A stretch of 64,000 nt of DNA, from assembly GCF_003591485.1 (NCBI RefSeq), contig NZ_QZCF01000008.1, positions 168,957-232,956 of the forward strand, read 5' to 3'. Numbering within the stretch: the stretch's first letter is position 1; the number at the start of each line of letters is the position of its first letter. This DNA is from Paenibacillus sp. 1011MAR3C5. GTDB taxonomy: Bacteria > Bacillota > Bacilli > Paenibacillales > Paenibacillaceae. Positions 27,302 to 35,320 of this stretch are shown one piece after another. Under the pieces are notes generated by a model. The model was given only the letters and a program-made list of their open reading frames with translations. It made no database searches and was not told where the DNA came from. Position numbers and translations under genes: made by a program.

Positions 27302-27601
27302 ATGGTTTCTCCCGGTGAGCTCCAATATTATGACATTGCACTCTATTTTTTTCACTTTTACATCCTTAACTGTTTCAGTATCCAGAACGTGAATAGCTAC
27401 CTTAGCCGACTGAAGAGATGGATGGACCGCTTTAATGGAGTTGCAACAAAATATCTGGGGCATTATCTGGCGTGGTTTCGCTACCTCGATAGCAAGGAGT
27501 ACGAAAATACGACGTCGAATAAAAAGAATAGGTTAGTTTCTTCATGTCTGTTTTCTGTGGAGGACACGAACGTAAAGCTTCGAAAGATGGCTTATAGTTG
27601 A
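27302..27601 (+). pseudogene. C-terminal remnant of an IS1595-type transposase
   Basis: From about 27379 the plus strand encodes NVNSYLSRLKRWMDRFNG followed by VATKYLGHYLAWFRYLDS, the characteristic C-terminal end of ISXO2/IS1595 transposases. The upstream part of the frame (27302-27378) does not look like transposase, and the catalytic domain is absent, so only the tail survives. No inverted repeats were seen. It marks a former insertion site between the GH43/SLH gene and the following remnants. Confidence 0.7.
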
Positions 27602-27636
27602 GCTATTCTTGGAGAATTTATTGGGGGAGGCTATTT

Positions 27637-28104
27637 ATGCAATATACTGTAAGGATGGCTAGTACTCATGATATTGATGGACTCTGCACGATAAGAAACA
27701 ATAAAGACTTATTTACTTCCTACCTAACAGACCAGGAGAATAAAGCTGCAATTTTAATAGTTGCTGAAATGAATACTATCATTTTAGGATTCGGCGTTCT
27801 ACGATTAAGAGGGAAACTTGTACCAAAGTTAAGTGATTTGTATGTTAAAGAAGCTTACCGTGGAAAAGGTATAGGTTCAGAACTAATAAATTATCGAGAA
27901 CGTCTTGCAAGAGATTTGGGTTATACCGAAATGTATGTTAGCGTTGACCCTATAGAAAATCCCAAAATGATTAAGCTTATTTCTAAATACGGGTATCATG
28001 CTATTTCAGAACCCTATTCAAAAGACGCCATATACTTCAATGAAGATGGTTCAAGTTATGAGAAGACATATACAAGAATTGACTTAAAGAAATTATTGAA
28101 CTAA
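27637..28104 (+). CDS. GNAT family N-acetyltransferase
   Basis: This 155-residue acetyltransferase has the acetyl-CoA binding motif A in LYVKEAYRGKGIGSELINYRER, with the R-x-x-G-x-G/A turn, and motif B in MYVSVDPIENPKMIKLISKYGYHAI. ATG at 27637 is chosen because GGGGGAGG lies seven bases upstream. The gene is markedly more AT-rich than its neighbours, a sign of horizontal transfer, and it sits among gene remnants. The acceptor substrate is unknown. Confidence 0.85.
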   Translation: MQYTVRMASTHDIDGLCTIRNNKDLFTSYLTDQENKAAILIVAEMNTIILGFGVLRLRGKLVPKLSDLYVKEAYRGKGIGSELINYRERLARDLGYTEMYVSVDPIENPKMIKLISKYGYHAISEPYSKDAIYFNEDGSSYEKTYTRIDLKKLLN

Positions 28105-28192
28105 AGAGGGCATTAGCTGAGTGCCCTCGTCATATATTCCTTCGGCGCAAGCTGTCACCTTAATCAAAAATCCCCCATGATGGTCTGATTTA

Positions 28193-28330
28193 TTATTCAA
28201 CATTCATTATTTCCGCGATTTCCTTCATTTGCTCTTGGGACAACGGCCCACGGGCAATGGCACCAGCTAACTCCTCGACTTGTTTCCTCGTCTTGAAGCC
28301 CGGGATCGGAATGAAAGCGTTAGGCCCATT
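28193..28330 (-). pseudogene. C-terminal fragment of an aldo/keto reductase
   Basis: The minus strand encodes NAFIPIPGFKTRKQVEELAG then AIARGPLSQEQMKEIAEIMN, ending at TAA at 28193. This is the typical aldo/keto reductase C-terminus (cofactor loop IPGFK). Everything upstream is missing because the sequence switches abruptly near 28330 to another gene fragment on the opposite strand. Confidence 0.75.
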
Positions 28331-28676
28331 CATTCAAGACGGTCAACTGGACCGCCATGTTCATGCGATGAAGAAGGTGTATCGAAAACGAAGAGCGTTG
28401 TTAAAGGACCGACTCCATGATATTTTAAGGGATGAACTATCGATTCTGGGCGACGAGGCTGGCATGCATATATTGGTGCAATTTCATTCCAAGCGGCTTG
28501 CCCTTCTTCCTTGGGAAGATACGGCCTCTTACGGGTTTCTAGTGGAACGCTCCGCCGAATACAGATGGTCTGGCCAACTCGATGAAACAGGAATTGTGCT
28601 TGGCTACGGCAACTTAAGCACCGGGAAGATCGAGGAAGGCGTGCGGTGTATACAGAAGTTTGTGGCTGAACGTTAA
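28330..28676 (+). pseudogene. C-terminal fragment of a MocR/PdxR-type regulator
   Basis: The frame reads FIQDGQLDRHVHAMKKVYRK and RRALLKDRLHDILRDELSIL, then DEAGMHILVQF, the C-terminal part of the aminotransferase-like domain of GntR/MocR regulators. The helix-turn-helix and the PLP-lysine region are missing. The open frame could start at 28257 only by reading through the antisense of the reductase fragment, so it is not a real start. Confidence 0.7.
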
Positions 28677-28721
28677 GAGCAGGCTGCATGGACAGCCTGC
28701 CCTCTGTTAACGAACTTCAAT

Positions 28722-29441
28722 TTAATTCCAAGCCAACTCAAATATTTGTGAGGAAGGGTCGAATTCAAACTTACTCATGTTCCAATCCTGCGAACTCTTA
28801 GATGAAATGACATAATAGTGTTCGATGCAAGAAAGTGGGGTGAGAATGACTTTAATTTTATTATTTTGGTCCAGCACAAAGGCAAAAAACTCCTCGCAAT
28901 TAAAATGCCTACACGTCTCACGGACATGTTGAACATGTTTCTCGGGATAATTTATAGTCATTCTATCGTTCACAATACCAGTCTTACGACTTCGACTTTT
29001 TACTGAAATCCCAAGTCTCTTACCGTCCTTGGCGGCAATAATGTCGATTCCAACGTGTTGAACATGTGCACATTCATAACCCTTCTTAGAAAGCCAATAC
29101 ATGACAAGATGCTCGGCAAAATCACCAGTAATGTGTTGGTGATTATTGCTGTAACTAGATGTCTGTGTCCCTCTGTCCCCTACTTCTGATAAAACTCGTG
29201 TATCCATAAGCAAAGCAAAAATGTAAGATGGTGCTACTAGATCACTAATGGCCCCTGGACCTTCTAGCGGCATCCTCTGCCAAGCCTTCTCAAGTTGGCT
29301 TCTCGGAACAATATAATTTGTTGTGCTAGGAATAAACGAATCTCCAGATATCTTGTAAGTAAATATTTTTCCACGAACCTGCCGAAACTCATTCCCCTCC
29401 AACTCCACTATTCGCTTCCAAATCTGCTCGAAAGACCCCAT
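28722..29441 (-). CDS. PD-(D/E)XK nuclease-like protein, unknown role
   Basis: This 239-residue protein looks like an orphan restriction-type nuclease. The segment GDFAEHLVMYWLSKKGYECA, with GIDIIAAKDGKRLGISVKSR, has the E...D...(S/E)xK layout of the PD-(D/E)XK fold (about residues 110-165), although the middle acidic position reads Ser in ISVK, which may lower activity. The N-terminal domain (about 15-75: GKIFTYKISGDSFIPSTTNY) resembles small domains often fused to such nucleases. The start has GGAGG eight bases upstream. It is not paired with a methylase. A defence or repair role is possible but not shown. Confidence 0.6.
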   Translation of the reverse strand: MGSFEQIWKRIVELEGNEFRQVRGKIFTYKISGDSFIPSTTNYIVPRSQLEKAWQRMPLEGPGAISDLVAPSYIFALLMDTRVLSEVGDRGTQTSSYSNNHQHITGDFAEHLVMYWLSKKGYECAHVQHVGIDIIAAKDGKRLGISVKSRSRKTGIVNDRMTINYPEKHVQHVRETCRHFNCEEFFAFVLDQNNKIKVILTPLSCIEHYYVISSKSSQDWNMSKFEFDPSSQIFELAWN

Positions 29442-29592
29442 CCATATTGCCTCCCTACAAACGTTTTCTTGTATAAATTCGGTGAATAATGTTGCTACTT
29501 CCTTTACTAATATAGGTCTTCTTTATATTCGACATTACGTAAGGCCTTCCTACTTTAGCTCTGCTAAAGTTGAGACAAAATTCTGTATCAAC

Positions 29593-29641
29593 GAAAAAAG
29601 CACACTCCGGACGCGTTGCCGCGCCAATCAAAGTGTGCTTA
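29593..29641 (-). terminator. terminator of the DUF4855/SLH gene
   Basis: AAGCACACT and AGTGTGCTT pair on the minus strand around a GC-rich loop and are followed by six T residues, 19 bases after the stop codon. Confidence 0.85.
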
Positions 29642-29659
29642 AACCAATTATTCCTGCCT

Positions 29660-32600
29660 CTACTTCTGCTGCTGCCCCTCAACGAATTGAAGAGCGCGAT
29701 ACAGGAAGGTCGCCGCTTCCGCTCTGCTGGTTGTATTCTTCGGCTTCATATAGCCATTGGAACCCGTAACCAGCCCGTGCTTGAGCATCGTTGCCACGCT
29801 GTCCGCAGCATATGGCGCGATCTGGCTCGCATCGCGGAAGCCCTCAAGCGCTGTATCGGATACGGATGGCTTGATTGCCCTCGTCGTTTGCAGCGCTCGG
29901 GTCAGCATCACCAAAGCGTCCTGCCGGCTGACCGGATCGCGAGGGGCGAAGCTGCCCTCGTTCACTCCCGAAACGATGCCCAACTGCTTGGCGATGGACA
30001 CCGCATCATAATAATAATCCCCTGGCTTCACATCGGCGAATGTCGAAGCAAACTCGGCGCGCAGGTCAAGCATGTTCACCAGCATCAGGATAAAATCCGC
30101 CCGCGTTACCGGGTTTGCCGGGCTGAAGGTGCCGTTATCGATCGAGGTGCCTTGGACGATGCCTCTCTCGGCCAGCTCCTCGATCGCCTCGCGCGCCCAT
30201 TCATGCTTGCCAAGATCGTTGAACGCAGCCGGCTTCGCACCGCCGACGGCATAGACGCCGACATGGTCGATGGTAAGCCGCAGCATACCCTTGTCTTTGT
30301 CATAAGACGCGCCCTGGATGACTGCAGCGGTGTCGCCCGTCAGTTCGTAAGCTTGCAGTTCAGTTGCCTGCTCTCCCGACTTCAGCGAATATGGAATCGC
30401 AATCTGGATCGGAGCGTTCGCATTGCTCCAGGAGAGAGCCTCCCCGTCCAATTGCATCGCAACCTGTACGATCGGCCTGTTTCCGATCCGGCTTGCCGCT
30501 TCGTTGCCGCGATACTCGCCCATATGATCGCTTATGATAACGACCAGCTTCTCGGCATTCGCCTTAACTCCAGCAAGCATGTCGCCGGTCAAAGCAAGCC
30601 GGGCGAACGGCGTGGAGATATACAGAATCAGATTAGACTGATTCGTCAGATTAGCCGCAGGAAGCTCCAGCGCATAGCTGCCGGCCGCGTTCGACGGTTT
30701 CAATTCAAGATGGACATGCTTGTTGCCGTTGCTGTCGGCCGCTGCCTTCTGAATGGCAGCATTCAGGTCCGATGCTCCGACCGAAGCCGTAGCCTGTTTG
30801 CCATTCAGCGTCGGAACGAGCACGGCTTTGACTGAACCGTCCGCTTGCAAGTTGTACGGATCCGGATCCGTCACCGGACCGCCGCCATTGCCTCCGCCAT
30901 TGGTAGGCGGCTTGCGGTATTCGAAGGTAGCCAGCTCGGGAGTCGTCATGTCGTCCGTCTCAAGCTCGACCGTATACCTTCCTTGCGCTCCTCCGGTCAA
31001 TGTAAAGTCGATCCGGAAGCTTCCGTCATCCTCAGTGCTCGTCTGGCCGGAATATTGAATCTTGCCGTTCGGGTCGAGCACTTTGACATACAAGTGCTCC
31101 TTCTTGCCGTTCATGACCAGTCCGTCGATCGCAACTTTTTTCGTGGAGACATCCACAGCGGCTTGTATGCCGTCGAGCGTCTTCAGCTCTTGCTGCAGGG
31201 CAAGATCGTATACGCCGAATTCGTAGAAGGAATAACCATAGAACGTTGCCCGACTCAGTCCCTCAAACTTGATATACCTTGCCGTCGTCGCCGGGAATAC
31301 CAGCGTATTCTTGCCGTCCGACGCTTTAACCACGCCTTTGTCGCCGACGTTCAAAGGACTCCAGGTCTCATTATCCTCCGAGACGGACAGACGATATTGG
31401 TCCGCGCGCGCGTATTCCCAATCGATGCGGATCGTATCGAAGGTTTGCTGGCTGTCCAGATCAACCTGGAACCAAGCCGTCTCGCGCACTTCGCTCGCCC
31501 AACGTGTGGCCGGAGCGCCATCCAGCGCCTTCGCAGGCTCCAGACCAGCCGCTTCCGTCGAGGACGCCTCGGCTTGTTTGTCTTGCGCGATGCTTCCAAT
31601 CTCGAAATACACGCCTTCCTTCAGCTCCGTATAAGCACCTTCCGATACATACTCATGTTTCTTGGCCTCTTCCAGCTTCGCATTGAATGCCTTTAAATAA
31701 TGCTTGGCTTGCTCTGGATCGCTCTCTTGCGTACGCTCCATCATGATCAAGGCGTTGCGCATAGCCCGGTTCGTATCGGCATGGCTCAGCTGCTTGTTGT
31801 CCGCGTATTTGTCCACAAGGGCAAGCAGGCCGTCAGCGCCCAAGCGAGCCTCTATCACATACTTGACCGTCTTGGATGTGGCAGCCGCCACCGTCAGCTC
31901 CAGCACATGCTTGCCCGGCTTGCCCGTCAGATCCATCACAGTTCCTTCGATATAAGCTTTGCCGTCATACTTGGCCGTTACTTTGACGATCCCGCTTCCG
32001 TCATCTCCCGGAATGGTCCAGGTGAAGGCGGCCTGCGTCGTATCGGGCACGATCGTATGCTCCGAGATCGGCTGCCCGTTCATGAGCGCTACAACATCAG
32101 GCGGAGCAGCGTCTTGTTTCTGATAAGTGCCTTTCGAGAATTGATACAGCCAGTCGTAAAGCACGCGGGTGGCAGGGTCTGCGCTTTTCGCCGCATTGTA
32201 TACCGCGTTGTTGCCTTGATAATAAGCTTTATATCCTTGCTGCATCAGCCCGGTATCCACGCCGCTGTTCAAGTACTCGATGAACCGCTCGCGGAAGACG
32301 GCGTCGTTGATCATCCGGTCGTCGAATTCCAGCTCCAGCGACATGCCGTACCGCTTCGCCATATCCGCTGTATCCTCCAGACGCGAAGGGTCCAGTTTCT
32401 CAAAGAAATAGTTCGGCTGCAGAGATACGGCATCGATGCTGACATCCTTCCACATGAATGCCTTGTAGGCCATAAAATGAGGAATCCAGAACAGCTTCAG
32501 GCCGGCGTTATGAACGATGTCACTCGCTCTATTAACCATCTCCGGTCCGGTCGCATGCGTGCTGATTTGCTCCTCCAGCCAATACATGCCGACGAGCTCC

Positions 32601-33787
32601 AGGTTCGAGTAGCCCGCAGCCGTCCATCTGGCTTGCACTTCATCGACCCACCACTGAATCGCTTTGGCCCGGTTGTCCAGCGATGCGGCATCACCGACTG
32701 CACCTACATCGAAGTTCAGATCCTCACCGTTAATGCTGCCGAAGTCGGACTGATACTCGCCCGGTTCGGGAATCATCAGAACAACCTTCGTCTTATGGTC
32801 GGGCTCGCCAAGCTTCACGCCTGCCTCGACCGTCGCCTCGTTCAACGCGCTCATATCGCCGCCGTCGTCAAACGTTTTATTCAGATACCATTCCCATTCC
32901 TCTTTTCTGGCTTTGCCGGCTGCGTCCGTTGCTCCAAATCCCCTGCCGTTATCCGACGTCAAACCCAGATACAGCACGCCGTCGAATAGCCAATCGACAG
33001 GCTCCCCCTGCTCGTTCACATAGCTGATATTAGGAGTAGCCCTCTCCTTCGTCCAATTTCCTGTGCCGTCCGCATAATGCCCGTTATACAGCAAGCCCAG
33101 GTTCTGGATCCCGCCAGTAGCATCTCCAGGCTGCAGGAGATCATAGGGCACAGGCTGCACCGGCTCCGCTCCGGCGACCAAACCGTCCGCGCCGGTAATC
33201 GTCACCTCATCGATCATGCTCCATGCCCTCGGATGCATGGAGAACACCACTTTCACATACCGAGCGTACACGAGTCCTTCGGTATAATCGCCACGCTTAA
33301 CAACTCCGGTCTCCGGGCTGCCGTCCCATGCAAACGTCTCGATGTTGGTCTGGTCGCCCCATAACAACTGAGTTGCATTATGAGACAAAACGCCCCAGTT
33401 CACCCCATCGTCCGACGCGTAGAACGAAACGGTGAGCGGCACAAGCGTTTCGTTGTTCGGCCAATCGTGCAGGAAACGCGCGCTCACCTCCTGGACCGTC
33501 TTTTGCTCGCCTAGATCAAACACAACCGAACGGGATTTCATGTTGCGATGGCCCACCCAGTTGCCGCTGTTACGCGACAAGTCGGCGGCATTGCCGTCTG
33601 TCAGCTTCGTCCCGTCGTCCGGGAAAGCGTCCTCCGGCGGTTCCGACCATGTGTACGTTTTCCCTTGAGCCAGATTATAGAAGCCGGCGTTTTCTCCGCC
33701 CGGCTCCTCCGCATATACGGACGATATTAACGATAACAGCATGACGTGGACAAGCAGCAAAGCAGTCAAAACTCGTCTTGTTTTCAC
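29660..33787 (-). CDS. secreted DUF4855 protein with carbohydrate-binding and SLH domains
   Basis: This 1,375-residue surface protein has: signal peptide 1-26 (ending VYA-EEPG); a galactose-binding-like domain about 38-200; a DUF4855 barrel-like region about 210-555 (VVLMIPEPGEYQSDFGSING and LELVGMYWLEEQIS); an Ig-like segment and helical linker 570-715; an F5/8 type C (CBM32-like) domain 732-857; a small beta domain; a proline/glycine linker (PPTNGGGNGGG); a beta domain 980-1170; and three SLH domains 1184-1375. The start is a GTG. It follows the GH20 gene by 29 bases on the same strand, so they are cotranscribed. DUF4855 proteins are found in glycan-degrading loci, but no catalytic activity is established that I know of. 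Confidence 0.85.
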   Translation of the reverse strand: MKTRRVLTALLLVHVMLLSLISSVYAEEPGGENAGFYNLAQGKTYTWSEPPEDAFPDDGTKLTDGNAADLSRNSGNWVGHRNMKSRSVVFDLGEQKTVQEVSARFLHDWPNNETLVPLTVSFYASDDGVNWGVLSHNATQLLWGDQTNIETFAWDGSPETGVVKRGDYTEGLVYARYVKVVFSMHPRAWSMIDEVTITGADGLVAGAEPVQPVPYDLLQPGDATGGIQNLGLLYNGHYADGTGNWTKERATPNISYVNEQGEPVDWLFDGVLYLGLTSDNGRGFGATDAAGKARKEEWEWYLNKTFDDGGDMSALNEATVEAGVKLGEPDHKTKVVLMIPEPGEYQSDFGSINGEDLNFDVGAVGDAASLDNRAKAIQWWVDEVQARWTAAGYSNLELVGMYWLEEQISTHATGPEMVNRASDIVHNAGLKLFWIPHFMAYKAFMWKDVSIDAVSLQPNYFFEKLDPSRLEDTADMAKRYGMSLELEFDDRMINDAVFRERFIEYLNSGVDTGLMQQGYKAYYQGNNAVYNAAKSADPATRVLYDWLYQFSKGTYQKQDAAPPDVVALMNGQPISEHTIVPDTTQAAFTWTIPGDDGSGIVKVTAKYDGKAYIEGTVMDLTGKPGKHVLELTVAAATSKTVKYVIEARLGADGLLALVDKYADNKQLSHADTNRAMRNALIMMERTQESDPEQAKHYLKAFNAKLEEAKKHEYVSEGAYTELKEGVYFEIGSIAQDKQAEASSTEAAGLEPAKALDGAPATRWASEVRETAWFQVDLDSQQTFDTIRIDWEYARADQYRLSVSEDNETWSPLNVGDKGVVKASDGKNTLVFPATTARYIKFEGLSRATFYGYSFYEFGVYDLALQQELKTLDGIQAAVDVSTKKVAIDGLVMNGKKEHLYVKVLDPNGKIQYSGQTSTEDDGSFRIDFTLTGGAQGRYTVELETDDMTTPELATFEYRKPPTNGGGNGGGPVTDPDPYNLQADGSVKAVLVPTLNGKQATASVGASDLNAAIQKAAADSNGNKHVHLELKPSNAAGSYALELPAANLTNQSNLILYISTPFARLALTGDMLAGVKANAEKLVVIISDHMGEYRGNEAASRIGNRPIVQVAMQLDGEALSWSNANAPIQIAIPYSLKSGEQATELQAYELTGDTAAVIQGASYDKDKGMLRLTIDHVGVYAVGGAKPAAFNDLGKHEWAREAIEELAERGIVQGTSIDNGTFSPANPVTRADFILMLVNMLDLRAEFASTFADVKPGDYYYDAVSIAKQLGIVSGVNEGSFAPRDPVSRQDALVMLTRALQTTRAIKPSVSDTALEGFRDASQIAPYAADSVATMLKHGLVTGSNGYMKPKNTTSRAEAATFLYRALQFVEGQQQK

Positions 33788-33816
33788 CTTAGCTCACTCT
33801 CTCTTTCTATGAGAAA

Positions 33817-35320
33817 TTAGTTCAGCTCCTGTGCCTTCAACTCCGCAAGCGCATCGATCATGTTCAGAATGACGGTCACTGCTTCAGCTCTCGTCGCCGA
33901 AGCATCTGGCGCAAAGCGGTTATCCCCGCGTCCGTTCATTACTCCCGCTTCCCGGGCTGCCGCCACATAAGGCTTCGCCCAAGCCGGAATTCGATCCGCG
34001 TCCGCGTAAGAGAGCTTAGACCCTTCCGCAGGCGCGAGGCCCAAGCCGCGCACGATCATCGCCGCCAGCTCCGCCCGGCTGATCGAAGCCTTCGGACGGA
34101 AGGTCCCATCCTCATAGCCGCTGATCAGGCCGGATTCCAAGGCCTTCGCAATATACGGCTTCGCCCAGCCTTGAATCGAACCTGCGTCCGCGAAGTCCAG
34201 CGCACTGTCCGCTCCTTGCAGCTTCAACGCTTTGACCAGCATGACGACGAACTCATCCCTGCTCACCGTCTTATTCGGCTTGAACGATCCGTCCGTATAG
34301 CCGGCTACGAATTCAAGCTCGACGGCCCGTTTGATCGACGCTTCTGCCCAGTGGCTCGCAATATCGTTAAGCGAGACTGTCGTCGATCCGCCGGACTCCC
34401 CGCCATTGCCGCTTCCGTTCCCGTTGCTATTGCCTGGATCTCCGCCGCCCGGATTTGAACCGCCGTTTTGGCCTTCTTCCGGATCTGGCGTGACCGGGCT
34501 CGGAACCCATCCTCCGCCGCCGGAGCCAGGCAGCGCTTTGATTTTGATCTTGAACGTTTTATCCGCTGAAGCGTCTCCCTTGCTGATCGTCGCGATCAGC
34601 ACAACCTCCATGTCGCCTGCCCCGCCTGACGGACGTTTCAACAACTGTCCATTGGCATTCAGATAGTCGGGCTTCGAGCTGCTCCAGACGATGCGCGTGC
34701 CGAGTTGTCCTTTCTGCGGAAGATAGAGGTTCGCGGCGATGCTTCCGTTCACGTTAAGCTCGATCAGGCCCATCACGTCTTCGATCGTTAGACGATCGCG
34801 CGCAACGCTCAGCCCTGCATACGCCTGCTCGGCTTCAGGACGGGACAGCTGTGCGGTCTGAATAGCCGCAATCGCTTGCTCCATCGCTTGCTGAAGCTGT
34901 GCCCAGCCCTCCGGGGAATAATTGGCTTCCACGAGCTTGTCGGCCTCGATAGCCGTCAACAGGTCGATAATCGGCTGGATATTGCCGAGCTTATATTCCT
35001 CGCCGTATACTTCAAATTCCTCAAAGGAATAGCCAAACATGGTTGCTCTGGACACGCCTTCGAACTTCACGTATCTGGCCGGCGTGCTCTGGAAGGTAGT
35101 CGCGACTCGCCCCGGCTTGCCGTTAATCTCGCCATTGTTGTCCTTCACGACGTTCGTCCAGTTCTCCTTATCCTCGGATACGACAATGCGGTATTTCGAA
35201 CCATAAGCCGTTTGCCACAAAATAGATACGGCATCAATGTTCTTCACTTCACCCAGATCCACCATGAACCAGGTATCGTCCACCCAATCGCTGGACCATC
35301 TGGTATCCCCTCTGCCGTCA
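33817..35320 (-). CDS. C-terminal part of the frameshifted GH20 surface protein (second CBM32, Ig-like, SLH)
   Basis: This frame continues the GH20 gene after a one-base deletion near 35320. It starts mid-domain as DGRGDTRWSSDWVDDTWFMV, completing the second F5/8 type C domain (to about 34990). It then encodes a FIVAR-like helical segment (34985-34795), an Ig-like domain, a Gly/Asn/Pro linker and three SLH domains (34370-33830). An ATG-like start at 35283 exists only inside the CBM32 domain and has no ribosome site, so this is not an independent gene. If the shift is real, the enzyme loses its cell-wall anchor. The stop is 29 bases before the DUF4855 gene. Confidence 0.85.

Noticed and set aside
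28257..28329. Start region of the plus-strand frame leading into the MocR fragment
   Set aside because: This part is the antisense of the aldo/keto reductase fragment, so the frame is a chance fusion and not a real N-terminus.
29570..33364. Long plus-strand frames opposite the DUF4855 gene (29570-30835, 31700-32989)
   Set aside because: Antisense shadows of a GC-rich gene with biased codon use. No ribosome sites.
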